DNA of 64,000 nucleotides, from positions 1-64,000 of the forward strand of contig NZ_JBGVLF010000065.1 of the NCBI RefSeq assembly GCF_045124115.1, written 5' to 3'. This document shows, piece after piece, positions 44,401 to 52,232 of the stretch. Positions within the stretch are counted from its first letter, which is position 1. Each line of letters opens with the position of its first letter. The DNA is from Phascolarctobacterium_A sp045124115 (GTDB lineage: Bacteria > Bacillota > Negativicutes > Acidaminococcales > Acidaminococcaceae). A model generated the notes under the pieces. That model was not told where the DNA came from. It saw nothing but the letters and a program-made list of their open reading frames with translations, and did not search any database. The position numbers were made by a program, and so were the translations under genes.

Positions 44401-47300
44401 GGATCAGGTTCTTCACCGCCACCGGGGGTGTTGCCCGGGTCAGGAGTTGCTTGGCCGTTCAAATAGCCTTGACCTGTAGAATCAGAGAAGCTCATATCGC
44501 CATAAACCTTGGTTGCAGAGCTTGCAGTCAAGCCTTCGGCAATTTCCACTCTACCGGTCAAATTCTTTTGACCATTAGCATAAGCGGTGTAGAACAGCTT
44601 GTTAGCCAAATTGTCCAGTACATCGTTGGTCAAGGTTTGGTTGGTAGTGTCAATGCCGTTGTTATCAGTTCTAAGAGTGATACCGCTGTCTGCTGCAGCA
44701 CTCTTGATTTGGATGTCGCCACCCAAAATGGTTGCAGGAGTGCTTGCATCGTGGTTATAAATAACAGTTGCGTTGCCGCTGAAGTTATCAATGGTCAGCA
44801 GTTTGCTGTCCGCGCCTTGGATAATCACGCCTGCTTTATCCTTGCTACTGCCACCCACGAAGCTGGTAACATGGCTCTTTTCTCCGGAGCCCACGTCTTC
44901 GTTATCTTCTTTGTAGCGGTTGTTGGCAGCGGTGTTATCCCAGGTTGCGCCGTTTTGCAGCCACAGGTTGACGGTGCCGCCGTTGTCGATGATGCCGTTG
45001 AGTTCGGAATCAGCGGTGGTCAGCGCTACGTTGATGTTACCGGTGTTCAAAGCGAAGATGTCGCCGTTGAGGACTACTTTGTCGCTACCCGGAGTTTTGC
45101 CGTTAGCACCGGTGTTCATATTGATGGTGCCGATGTAGGAAGCGAGGGTGTAGTAACCGTAGTTCATGCCTTTGGGCACAGTGATTTGACCGCCGCCGTT
45201 GATGGTTACGGTGCTGTCTGCGGCATTAGTGGTTACGCCGTTGCCGTATACGTCGAAGTCCACATCACCGTTGATGGTTACCTTGCTCTTTTCTACAGAG
45301 GTCAGCACGCCTGCGTTGTTAAAGCGGGAGTATACGTTTTCGCTGTTAATGGGGATACCCCAAGTTGTGTTATCTTCACCTTTAATGCTTACGTCGCCGT
45401 TGATGGTGATTTGTGCGGAACTATCTGCAGTGTAGCTTGCTTCGCCCCAGCGGTTGGTTTTTTGGATAGCGATACCATTACCGCCGTAACCGCCACGAAT
45501 GGAGATATTCACAGGAGCGTTAATTTCAATCTTGCTTGCGGAAGAATTCTTTGCATCAGGATCCAGCCAAATAGCGTTGGTCAGGGAGTTACCTCCTTCG
45601 TAGCCAACGGTAATGATGTTCAGCTTGCCTGCGTCGATGGTTGCAGTCTTGCCGTTGCCTGCATATACGCCTACAGGAGTAAAAATGTAGTTTCTGGATT
45701 GCAGCTGCAGGGTGTTATCACCGGCATCAATGCTGATGTTGTTGCCATCTTTAGCGTAAACAATAGCGTTGATATTATTGGTTAAATCACCAGTTGTAGT
45801 TGTGCTTAAATTGATAACCTTATTAGCATCAAAAACGTATTTAGAGTAATCAGAGGTAACATCTGCGTATGCAGTATCTGCAGAACTACCTGTAATTTGT
45901 GATCTATAATCATACTTTGTAATCAAATTATGATCGGGGTTAACAACCTTGACTGTAGTTACGGAAGGAGAAGTCAAACCTTCTTCCTGATATTGTGTCA
46001 AAATGGCAGTGTCGCCAAAAACAGTATCATTTTTGATGAGATTCAAAGAATTCCACATATACAATTGCGAGTTAGTTGAAAATTCTTTTGTCTGCCATGT
46101 ATATAGTGGCTTTTTATCACCATCAGTGTATACTACCAAAGAATCGCCTTGCTCAACCCACAGACGATGAGTATAATATTCCGCTTCAAGTTTGTTAAAC
46201 CAACCAGAAGCATTCCCCTCTTCGCCACCTTCAACATCAGTACTAATGATTTCCTGCCAATCATTAGGTTCCTTTGCCATTAGATTGCCGATGGTAGTTT
46301 TATAGACAGTCATAACAGAACCGCCACCAGAGCCATCCAAATTATATGTCATGACGTAAGCAGTACCATCAGGAAGCACACGTAAATCTCTAAAATCTTG
46401 TGCCTTATCCTTTACATGTTGCGGAACAATAATCTGGTTATGATCACCTTTTAACGTACCATTATTTGTATATGTATAATTTATCTGCGTTTCTTCATTA
46501 CCATGACCATAGTTTTGCATACCGCCATAAGCGATATTAAAAAGCATATTATTATGCTTATTGATGACTGCACAGTCGACATTCTTACCTATGCGGTTAT
46601 ATCCGGCATAAGACAAAGAGCCATCAAAATTAATTTTATATTGCATCAAATATCCATCGTCATAAGTATTATAACCGCCATCAGGATTAACATTAACCGC
46701 AATATACAAATACCCATTATCTACTAGGGCACCTTCTACATGTACACCAGCAAGTTCATTTGCAGCCTTATAATCTACTCCACAATGAGTAGCTATTTCA
46801 TCCATTATTGACAAAGACTTTCCTTTATCATTAAGTAATCCCGTTTTTGTTATTTCAACAACACCCAAAGAACCAGTATCATAATCCGCAATGTACAAAT
46901 ATCCTCCAGCAGAAGCTATACCATGAGGATTAGGTGCACTATTTAGCACACCACTTAAAGAATTATCTAAACTAACTTTTCCTTGAGAGTCAAATAGGTA
47001 ACTCGGAATAAGTTCAGTTGTACTATAGTTGTATTGGCGCATAAAAATCTTGCTTTCACCATCAACCACTACACTGAAAGTTGCAGGATCACGATTCAAG
47101 CCAGTAATCACGCCAGCACTTACATTTGCGTCAACATGAGTTGTTACACGAGAACCTGTAGCCATACCCATTTGACTATTGGTATAGTCAGAAGCTATAC
47201 CAACCACCAAATTGGCAGCGGATGCAGTATTCGCCAGCATCCAACCGCCTAAGACGGTTGCCAAAATAGCTGATTTTTTACATGCACTAATTTTTTTCAT
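35439..47300 (-). CDS. giant autotransporter with N-terminal propeller-like domain
   Basis: 3,953 residues. Signal peptide SAILATVLGGWMLANTASA. Residues 28-480 read like a beta-propeller (ASDYTNSQMG; PHGIASAGGYLYIADYDTG; LRVLPDGTAYVMTYNLDG). A long passenger follows with seven modules, each ending LANKL(F/Y)Y...NLSGxVxIAEGLTxxSA; the signatures lie near 44.6, 42.7, 41.7, 40.3, 39.2, 37.7 and 36.5 kb. A Pro/Glu/Asp-rich linker (PDPEPEPTPDPKP) lies near residue 970. The last 320 residues are the barrel, ending VDAGLRFTF. AGGAGG for this gene lies directly after the stop of the TonB-receptor gene, so the two are coupled. The propeller is unusual in an autotransporter and could bind the receptor's substrate at the cell surface (inference). 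Confidence 0.9.
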   Translation of the reverse strand: MKKISACKKSAILATVLGGWMLANTASAANLVVGIASDYTNSQMGMATGSRVTTHVDANVSAGVITGLNRDPATFSVVVDGESKIFMRQYNYSTTELIPSYLFDSQGKVSLDNSLSGVLNSAPNPHGIASAGGYLYIADYDTGSLGVVEITKTGLLNDKGKSLSIMDEIATHCGVDYKAANELAGVHVEGALVDNGYLYIAVNVNPDGGYNTYDDGYLMQYKINFDGSLSYAGYNRIGKNVDCAVINKHNNMLFNIAYGGMQNYGHGNEETQINYTYTNNGTLKGDHNQIIVPQHVKDKAQDFRDLRVLPDGTAYVMTYNLDGSGGGSVMTVYKTTIGNLMAKEPNDWQEIISTDVEGGEEGNASGWFNKLEAEYYTHRLWVEQGDSLVVYTDGDKKPLYTWQTKEFSTNSQLYMWNSLNLIKNDTVFGDTAILTQYQEEGLTSPSVTTVKVVNPDHNLITKYDYRSQITGSSADTAYADVTSDYSKYVFDANKVINLSTTTTGDLTNNINAIVYAKDGNNISIDAGDNTLQLQSRNYIFTPVGVYAGNGKTATIDAGKLNIITVGYEGGNSLTNAIWLDPDAKNSSASKIEINAPVNISIRGGYGGNGIAIQKTNRWGEASYTADSSAQITINGDVSIKGEDNTTWGIPINSENVYSRFNNAGVLTSVEKSKVTINGDVDFDVYGNGVTTNAADSTVTINGGGQITVPKGMNYGYYTLASYIGTINMNTGANGKTPGSDKVVLNGDIFALNTGNINVALTTADSELNGIIDNGGTVNLWLQNGATWDNTAANNRYKEDNEDVGSGEKSHVTSFVGGSSKDKAGVIIQGADSKLLTIDNFSGNATVIYNHDASTPATILGGDIQIKSAAADSGITLRTDNNGIDTTNQTLTNDVLDNLANKLFYTAYANGQKNLTGRVEIAEGLTASSATKVYGDMSFSDSTGQGYLNGQATPDPGNTPGGGEEPDPEPEPTPDPKPTVDLDEHGRLDMRDKADIVYAGDNGIEGALPPTIIYGYDKDNNAVQGGKITINKLDSEGTSQVDVIIDASVVDMTDTTKVEAALNSALAQITNTGKNNISMRLRIVDGLNPDAEILREYNADISAVENGSFNAYNINKAVYKSTVTGDITADKEYKYNKVSEWELAKETEIRQNYTDKNADNIHAAIKPQNGITVNAYYGKDLDVNVDVSKLTGANAYGIYNSGEHSFYYDTKTPSSTAAGTHDIAINVTGAADGAGIYSADGGTVTIGNGSSETRFESKLHISGENIDGIYAGEGGKVNVNFGKVYISADSDKAGLHADGGEITVNTYSFTNNGEGNGTAALAENGGVVNIRNWTQGVNNNNAGGVNYLNLDGDLVTDETGTINYTLHVGAYPNGKLPGGKSTTWNGNADGNVNITMDGGSTWNGASLSDKVALELTKGSVWNVGGASTIGNFKGAGSGVAVGSIVQGAGDLTINSYSGNSTVIYKHDASETTNIIGGNITIKDAAEGSAITLLTDNSGLKVSSEDIDDVEQVNQTLNALANKLFYTAYANGQNNLSGQVVIAEGLTSTSASLKVGDITYKADGQGQYEYVPPKVSQFTTAITGGEDAEYAAAGYKDGANYTFDNNITITVEDGNAIDLNGNDANISIADNKLTLNGGVAVTDAALTVTGNATVDAAEGIVAGANGVVSISGATKIADAATAVKANGANAEITLAEAELQGSAAAINAANGTVNVNMTADKNADSNKVVVDGDVVVGADGVVNMALNTADSKFTGVVDSTGSANVWLGNGATWEHDGASGVSKLATLAGGAASASAGFINQSGNRAIEIDKYSGNTIVIYKHDANDVTNVYGGNFTINSAAEDSSITLRTDNVGVDNGDEDSINAALNALANKLFYIGYTTGEENLSGYVQIAEGLTATSATKQVGDIVYDKTTGQGSLDATTVTPGPSYPTEQDKVSFTTAITGDYLTDKEYRKAGVLTADNNTYNFTKEATTITATNAAIALDGKDAVLNLNDNSITLKGNNRVAIEVANGKLDINDAKAVTAAGNVVVDKATMNVNGDFSTVNSSVNATDATINFNGKVNTEGQIVADNSTVTLGGAANIDGNLVAENGATITAKDAANITGDVTAVGATIVLNGETDIKGDIVASSGSDITISKAQKIYGDINLIHTGYVNVTMSGETSEWIGDLQRLVNESIYAGDGLTLTMEDGAKWIGNAGTATAMNMTMTGEGTSWTGASYAGDRVLTIKNGAAWNVTDDSVVGKLTGSQSNEKEGSIMMSDGDVTINNYSGNTVVIYKHDANDVTNVYGGNFTINSAAAGSSITLRTDNAGVDNTEEDSINAALNALANKLYYIGYTTGEENLSGYVQIAEGLTAASATKQVGDIVYDKTTGQGSLDTTTVTPGPTYPTEQVKESFTTAITGDYWTDKEYKKAGVLTANNGIYNFSKEATNITVETAAVDVDGKDVVLNLNDNSITLKGNDGEAISVANGKLDINDAKAVTVNGDVNANNATVTLNGAATVAGDVNADKATISFKGATDIDGAVTAEDSATITVDGAATVAGDVTAASNATISINNAQKLDGDLIIDGNGEINVKLTADKATFTGAVNAAAGKVNVWLQNGATWNHEAGATSNVTSLTGGSKDKEGIIYQNSASDITVGSYSGSTIVVYDHDASNTTNIIGGNITIKEAANGSSITLFTDRDGLKLDSEVAKEMNKVSATMNALANKLYYTGTAGNLKGQVMIGEGLTASSATMKVGDITYKADGQGQYEYTPEVSKEFYAPITGDAAKDAVEYEGVITEKDGVTTYTFSKNTSIEVESKYDPSTWSASDVNAVDLNNKKVVIDASGETLSISENIAANAGSGSTAAGILASGTTATFKGDMVVDVKGDSLAVGVIAPSTVKDGWMDVPASKSEMTFEDDLSVTVGLNGSDYESSGSVDYEISGIYAGAGSVITVKGDTEVDVTSGTKTDAYGVVVNDTAVGSDATKAATINLNGADITVKAQGANNEAYALAAFGGAINVNVKDGVVGDDKVVLNGDVFAAEEGSTSDWSGTKKTNGIVNVALTTADSEFNGVIDSKIAKDKETNGSKVNVWLQNGATWNHEAHGYIDTTSKKDASYAASLTGGSKGSEGIIVQASDRNITVGNYSGNTIVIYEHDADDVTNVYGGNFTINSAAAGSTITLRTDNVGVDNGDEDSINVALNALANKLFYIGYTTGEENLSGYVQIAEGLTAASVTKQAGDIVYDKTTGQGSLDITTVTPGPAYPTEQVKESFTTAITGDYWTDKEYKKAGVLTADNGIYNFGMDATNVVVETAAVDVDGRDVVLNMHNNSISLTGNDGEAIAVTNGKLDINDAANITVTGSVNADKAAITMNGAANITGDVTANDASTIELNDTTSIKGNIVAANGSNIAISDGKTVEGDVAIVNSGKIVMAMTGKDAKWNGNFQRLDSFSLLDDYAEDGFYLILGDGAQWNGNAEAGMNLTMSGANTTWIGASASADTELTINNGANWNVNGDSVIGSFTGANNKDNAGSIMMGDGNVTINEYSGNTNVLFASDTTDPSKVVGGDLTIEKAEEGSSINLITDRNGMAETDEAIEAKLGALARKLFYTEADGSKLSGQVTIAEGLTASSNTWRYGDISFDPDANGQGNVIVDSIKAGDPMVIYGDSETAMMRGAKSAMASTAMIWRAEANDMLKRMGDLRMSEGEVGIWAKYYGGKEEMDAQKAYFSNQYNAYQVGYDKKVSDDWIVGGALSYNKGDSTYSRGGDGEQESINMAVYGTMLKEDGRHLDLIAKVGKLSNEYTVYNDMNHKLEGDYDTWAASISAEYGKYFTMDKGFFFDPSAELTIGRVAGKDYSAASDFLDEKGKYKYLDVEQDAFTTVIGRLGFTIGQKLDKASYYAKLSLAHEFAGDYDTTFRAKGEPEGSTSMDFGDTWYELRMGGTTQLSDNSLLYASYGRTFGGDVTENWRVDAGLRFTF
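37440..41880 (-). repeat. near-identical DNA repeats inside giant autotransporter gene
   Basis: Segments at about 37,440-37,960, 39,990-40,510 and 41,350-41,880 share long near-identical stretches coding GYTTGEENLSGYVQIAEGLT and the next segment up to AGVLTA. They invite slippage and make assembly of this gene from short reads uncertain. Confidence 0.8.
45860..47220 (-). other. propeller-like N-terminal domain region, AT-rich
   Basis: Codes residues 28-480 of the giant autotransporter. Base composition is clearly more AT-rich (sampled lines near 35% GC) than the repeat region that follows (near 53%), and the AT-rich stretch continues into the receptor gene. Confidence 0.6.
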
Positions 47301-47312
47301 ATATGCCTCCTA

Positions 47313-50141
47313 TTAGAAATCATACTTCGCTGTAAAATAGAACGTTCTTCCTTGAATCGGAAATTCATTGTTTACATAGCCTGACCAATCTGCGCCCCTT
47401 ACTCTAATTTTTGCTTTAGGAGCTTCATTAAAGATATCATTGCAACCAAAGGTTAACTGCCAATTAGATGCAGGTTTCAGTTTTAAACCAGTATTTATAA
47501 CAGTCAAGTCAGTAACTGGCTTGCCAGACAAATACCTATCTTCACTATTTTTTGCATCATTAGCAGAATCAGTAAAATATTCATCAGTATAATGTGCTTC
47601 TGTGAACATAGAAACCTTTTCAGATGGATTATATGTTAAACGGATATTACCCTCCCACTCCGGTTGATACGTAGCCCAAACCTTTGCATAGTCATAATTA
47701 ACCGCACTATTCATACGTTCCATCTCTGGTTTTTGATAAGTAACCTGCATTTCTAAATCAAACTTACTCCATTTGAAGTTAGATTGCAATTCTACGCCAC
47801 GTACAGTGCCTTTGTTATCATTGAAATAACACCAATAATCCTTGCCCTTACGTACCAATTGCAGCATATTTTCAGAATCACGCCAGAAGTAGGTTAAGAT
47901 GGTATCGTTATCTGCGCCAAGGAATTTATTGCTCATAATGGCACTAACATCAAACTGCTTACCTTGCTCTGGAACAGGGAAAGTAGAACCAGAACCACTA
48001 CTATTAGAAGGTGATGGTAGAATACCAGCACCATCACCTGCGATTTCAGACATGTTAAGTAAACGATAATACGTGCCACCAGTGGAACGCAAGGTAAAGC
48101 GATCGTCAAAGCGCTTCTTTAATGCCAACTGCCAAGTTGCCTTACCATCCGTTTGTGATTCTTTGGGCTTAACCCATTTAAATTGGTTGTTTTCAAAATT
48201 TTTGCCACTGCTATAACCGGTAATTTTGGATTGGTTATAACGGATACCTGGTGTCAGTACCCAATCACCTTTGTCATCCAAAGTAATAGAGTTTTGCAAC
48301 TGAATGTTGAAAATCTCCTGATCGTAGCGATTTCGTAACCCAGCATACGTAGGATTATTGTTGTTTTCATCATTGATAAGTTTATTCAAATTAGAACCAT
48401 CCACATCCATGCGCTCTGTAGAATAGTTCATCTGGAAATCAAGCATACTCTTTGCAGAAAGCTGATAGCTACCATCTACTTGGAAGTTATATTTATCAGA
48501 AGTATACTCACTCCATTCACGGAACGGTGTGTTTTCTCTATCCCATTGAGTGTAATTTTCACCATCTTCTAAATTTATATGCTCAGCACGATAATTTTTA
48601 TCTTGATGCAGATAATCAACTAACCAGCCAATCTCTAACTTGCCGGTCTGTTTGCGATTTTGCAACATCAAACCAGTAGATTCCACTTTTTGTCTACGAC
48701 TATCGTAATAATACTTGTCGTCAACATCGACAGCATTATTAATAGGAGCATTATAAACGTCACCGCCCCATACACCATCCGGTAAATGTCTGTCAATCTT
48801 GTTGTAGGTACCTTTAATTACCCAATCAGCATTTTGCCATTTAATAATCGCACTACCGTTTTCATAATCGTTGTATTGACGCCACCGATAAGCATCACGT
48901 GCCTTTTTCAGCTTATCCTTATTCTTTTCTACAGTATCTTTACAACCCGCAAGAGTTTTACTGGTTTCAGGATCCATATCTGCAACAATATCCGCAGCAT
49001 CTTTATCAATATTAGCATTAGCATAATCATTAATAAATTCATTTTTATCTTTGGCATCTATAAGACCAATCTCACCATTGCCATTACTATTCCAATCAGC
49101 CTGTGCATACGCAAACCAATCCTCAGGCTTAAAATTTTCTCCCATTTGATTTAATTGGTCAATTGCAGCTATATACTGGTCTTTTATGCCTGCAGCAATA
49201 AACTGACTTTCAAGCTTATTAGGGTCATTTTCAAACTGGCTAGCATAATAGTTGTATTTATTATCTTTTATATTAGCATTTAATCCATTTTCACTTGAAT
49301 CACGTACATACCCGAGCCAAGCATCACTATTGGATTTAAAGTAAGCAATTTGATCTTGACTTAAACTTACTACATTGCCATTAACTAAATTATCTATGTT
49401 TTTTGCATCAAAATTATCAATTCTATCTTGATTTGTAGTTATTTCACTTTCATACGTTGGTATCGCATGTTCTGCTGCGTAGTTCTTATACTTAAAATCC
49501 CCATCACTGGATTCATAGTTAACACCAACCATCAAGCTACCAGCACCTGCAGGAGCAGTCAACTCCAAGGAGCCTTTGCGTCCGCCATAGGAGCTCTTAC
49601 CAACTTCAAGAGAAACATTGGTAGTTTCCGGCTTTTTCGTAACAATGTTAATAACACCGCCGATAAAGGTACCACCAAAACGGCTGGGTACATAACCGCG
49701 GTATACTTCGATGCGCTCTACGTTTTTAACAGGAATAGTGGACAAGTCAACAGCGCTATCGCCGCCAAGGTTCGCTAAAACACCGTCAATAAAAATACCA
49801 ACCTGCGCCGCAGTAGAACCACGCACAGTAACAGTAGTGTATTGACCTTTGCCGTTTACCTCGCGCACGTGCAGACCGGGCACAGTCAGCAGCATATCAG
49901 CCAAAGTTTTTTGCTCGCCCTTAAAATCTTCCGTTCTAATAACGTCCACACTGCCCGGAGAAAGCTTTTCCTCCCAAATCGGACGCTTGCCTTGAACGGT
50001 AATCTCCTCCAAAGCAAAGTCCATTCCATCTTCCGGAATCGTTTCTTCCGCAAACGCAATCTGCACACTGCCCAAAGCACTGCACCCTAAAGCCAGCGCC
50101 ACACCAAATGCAAAGTTTCTTAGTTTAGCATTGTTTGCCAT
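47313..50141 (-). CDS. TonB-dependent outer-membrane receptor
   Basis: 942 residues from the ATG at 50,141 (GAGGAAGGGG upstream). Signal peptide FAFGVALALGCSALGSVQIAFA. A TonB-box-like EEITVQG is followed by a plug (LADMLLTVPGLHVREVNGKG; VTVRGSTAAQVGIFIDGVL; VERIEVYRGYVPSRFGG) and a 22-strand-type barrel ending FYFTAKYDF. An insertion of about 205 residues between early strands (about 48,860-49,480) is helical and rich in Asn, Asp and Lys. Energised uptake of a siderophore, haem, cobalamin or similar ligand is likely; ligand unknown. Directly followed by the propeller autotransporter in one transcript. N-terminal third is GC-rich, the rest AT-rich. Confidence 0.93.
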   Translation of the reverse strand: MANNAKLRNFAFGVALALGCSALGSVQIAFAEETIPEDGMDFALEEITVQGKRPIWEEKLSPGSVDVIRTEDFKGEQKTLADMLLTVPGLHVREVNGKGQYTTVTVRGSTAAQVGIFIDGVLANLGGDSAVDLSTIPVKNVERIEVYRGYVPSRFGGTFIGGVINIVTKKPETTNVSLEVGKSSYGGRKGSLELTAPAGAGSLMVGVNYESSDGDFKYKNYAAEHAIPTYESEITTNQDRIDNFDAKNIDNLVNGNVVSLSQDQIAYFKSNSDAWLGYVRDSSENGLNANIKDNKYNYYASQFENDPNKLESQFIAAGIKDQYIAAIDQLNQMGENFKPEDWFAYAQADWNSNGNGEIGLIDAKDKNEFINDYANANIDKDAADIVADMDPETSKTLAGCKDTVEKNKDKLKKARDAYRWRQYNDYENGSAIIKWQNADWVIKGTYNKIDRHLPDGVWGGDVYNAPINNAVDVDDKYYYDSRRQKVESTGLMLQNRKQTGKLEIGWLVDYLHQDKNYRAEHINLEDGENYTQWDRENTPFREWSEYTSDKYNFQVDGSYQLSAKSMLDFQMNYSTERMDVDGSNLNKLINDENNNNPTYAGLRNRYDQEIFNIQLQNSITLDDKGDWVLTPGIRYNQSKITGYSSGKNFENNQFKWVKPKESQTDGKATWQLALKKRFDDRFTLRSTGGTYYRLLNMSEIAGDGAGILPSPSNSSGSGSTFPVPEQGKQFDVSAIMSNKFLGADNDTILTYFWRDSENMLQLVRKGKDYWCYFNDNKGTVRGVELQSNFKWSKFDLEMQVTYQKPEMERMNSAVNYDYAKVWATYQPEWEGNIRLTYNPSEKVSMFTEAHYTDEYFTDSANDAKNSEDRYLSGKPVTDLTVINTGLKLKPASNWQLTFGCNDIFNEAPKAKIRVRGADWSGYVNNEFPIQGRTFYFTAKYDF

Positions 50142-50300
50142 AACTATCCCCTTCCTCTTTTTAACAATAATATATTCTTGTATCAATTAACTTTATTTTA
50201 AATAAAAATCTACTTTAAATGATTATGCTTTTAATTTGTCAACATTCTTTCAATTATTTATTATTTTTAATAGTTCGCTTATTAGTACTTATTACTGTTG

Positions 50301-50330
50301 ATTATAGCACTGACAAGCCTCTACAGTCAA
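50301..50330 (-). promoter_or_regulatory. promoter of receptor-autotransporter operon
   Basis: Minus strand TTGACT (50325-50330), 18-nt spacer, extended -10 TGC-TATAAT (50301-50306). Leader about 150 nt, very AT-rich; no clear Fur box or riboswitch. Confidence 0.7.
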
Positions 50331-50500
50331 GAATTTTGCACAATCTGTACATTTTTATGTCACATATTTTTAGGGGAGAAAAACGCAAAGGATGTTGCAA
50401 AAACAACACACAAAAATCTCCATTCCTTCTTCGCTCGGCACAAATTATTTTAATATTTGCACTATAACCACTCAGCGAGCTGCCGCATCACCACCCCTCA

Positions 50501-50528
50501 GCCTCGTCGCGAAGCGACAGAGGGTTTT
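50501..50528. repeat. palindromic hairpin element
   Basis: CCTCGTCGC-GAA-GCGACAGAGG followed by TTTT on the plus strand. No plus-strand gene ends here, so it looks more like an interspersed palindromic repeat than a functional terminator. Confidence 0.4.
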
Positions 50529-50549
50529 CAGAATTTATTTTGCGCACAA

Positions 50550-50574
50550 AAAAACCGCCTCATCGGCGGTTTTT
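50550..50574. terminator. bidirectional terminator
   Basis: ACCGCC-TCATC-GGCGGT stem extended by A4/T4 on both sides. On the minus strand it ends transcription of the frameshifted gene at 50,640. Confidence 0.88.
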
Positions 50575-50639
50575 AATAAACTTTATTATTCTAACACAGA
50601 CTTCACAGCCACATTTTTGCCACTGAACTATATACGCTC

Positions 50640-52048
50640 TTACAAAAACATCTCTATTTTATAGTCACTGATAACCCAATCGTATTGCGACAAATCCAGT
50701 TCACGTCCACAATAATGGCAGGCTTTGCCCTCCAATAATGATAAGCTGGCACCGCAGCCCCTGCAGCGCAAAACACTGGGTCCGCATACAGCCTGAGTCT
50801 TGCAGTCCGCAGACTTCACCAGCTGCACACGTAGCTTTTCTATACGGCTCCTGGCGCCCATGGCTTCATTAAGCAGCACGTTGAGTTTGACGCGTGCCGT
50901 AGCAACCTGATAAGCTCCATCCACATAGTAATCTTCTAGGACAATCTCTTCCGTATCAATATTAATCACATTCTTATACCGTTCCACTAAATGACCTAAA
51001 TCCACCACCGTAAAGGCGTTAATCTGCTCTTTATTATCAGCATAATGAATGGCAGCCAGCTTATTTTGCAGACCGGAATAGAAATCACTAATGGAAAAAA
51101 GCTCATCATAATTCTGCACCATGCGCTCAGCCTCTGTATCTTGGTGCTCCAGATTGTCCACAGCCCTATAGGACGTATGCCTATAGAGATCCACAAGATG
51201 TTCCAAACCTGTAGCACGCATAATATACTCGTAAAGCATCGCCTTAACTGCAGCACAGACAAGGGCGGAAACAACAGCACTAATGCCAATAATACATAAG
51301 AAATAGGTAAAGGTGCCCCCAAAGAAACCACCACTATCTATAAATAGATAGCAGATGCCGAAAAAAATAATGAAGGAAATGCTAAAGGTAAGCAGGTAAA
51401 GCCAATTCATATAAGCATCAGCGTTCTTCTTCATTTTAGCAAATTCAATACCCACATCATCACGTAGGGCAAAATCGCCTACGCGGGTGCCAAGATCCTC
51501 CACAGTAAACTTGGTGCCACAATAATCGCAACCGTCAATTAAATTTTCACGGGTAGTAGGATTGCCGCAGTTGGGACAGATAACCAACCCATCCCCACGG
51601 GTTTCCGCACTAAGCAATGTATAAAAGGCAGCCTGCTTATATTTTTTATGGTGAAGCTTTCTGTTTCCCTTGAAAAAAGTACAGCTTGCAGCAATATGCT
51701 CCTTAACACGAGTGAGAAGATAGCGCCCATCAAACTGTGACAGAGAAACCACGCTGTTTTCCGCCTGACCGTAATTCATGCGCTCGGAATCAAACTCCAG
51801 CCTAATGCCAAGCTTTTCCAATCTTTTTTGTGGAATTGAAGAATGTTCCAATAAATTTGAGTTGCTTGCTCCTGAATAGGACTGTTTTCTTTGACAATTT
51901 TGTCTTCAAAAAATTTGGCATAGCTTCTGCGGAAATTGGTCAGCAGCACTTCCTCCTCATTTCTATCCGGCAAAGCCTCATTATCGGGGAAAAGCTTGCT
52001 TTTTATAATTTTATCGGCATCCTTCTTCAGCTTAACAGCATCAAACAT
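50640..52048 (-). pseudogene. frameshifted Tim44-like zinc-ribbon membrane protein
   Basis: Two overlapping frames together match the intact paralogue at 53,865-55,439. The first (start 52,048) runs to IYWNILQFHKK; the second continues RLEKLGIRLEFDSER. The break is at a run of six A (51,824-51,829 as T on the plus strand); one extra A, or a -1 shift, restores the paralogue reading. The second part keeps zinc knuckles (CPNCG...CDYCG; CRGCG...CHYCG), two membrane helices and the Tim44-like C-terminal region. It may be a pseudogene, a phase-variable or slippage-expressed gene, or an error in the sequence. Confidence 0.8.
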
Positions 52049-52125
52049 GGTCATCCCACCTTTGTATAATCAACTAAATCCTGCCACACCCAAAACAACA
52101 AGTACATCTTGCAGCCTAGCTCTAA

Positions 52126-52181
52126 ACTCAAAAACCTAACGCGTTAATGCTTCACAACACCTTCACGTTAGGCTTTTGAGT
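52126..52181 (-). terminator. terminator after 5'-nucleotidase gene
   Basis: Long inverted repeat of about 18 bp (ACTCAAAA-CCTAACG arms with one or two mismatches, 20-nt loop), with a TTTTTGAGTTT tract on the minus strand. Confidence 0.7.
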
Positions 52182-52232
52182 TACATATTTACTTCAACAG
52201 TTTCCTAAGCTTGTTTAGTAAGCTTTGCCATT

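Noticed and set aside
35418..45785. Long plus-strand open frames opposite the giant autotransporter
   Set aside because: Antisense shadows of a repetitive gene with signal peptide, barrel and proper ribosome site on the minus strand.
50617..50623. GCCACTG, a possible B12-riboswitch fragment
   Set aside because: None of the other conserved cobalamin riboswitch elements is nearby and it lies downstream of a gene, not in a leader.
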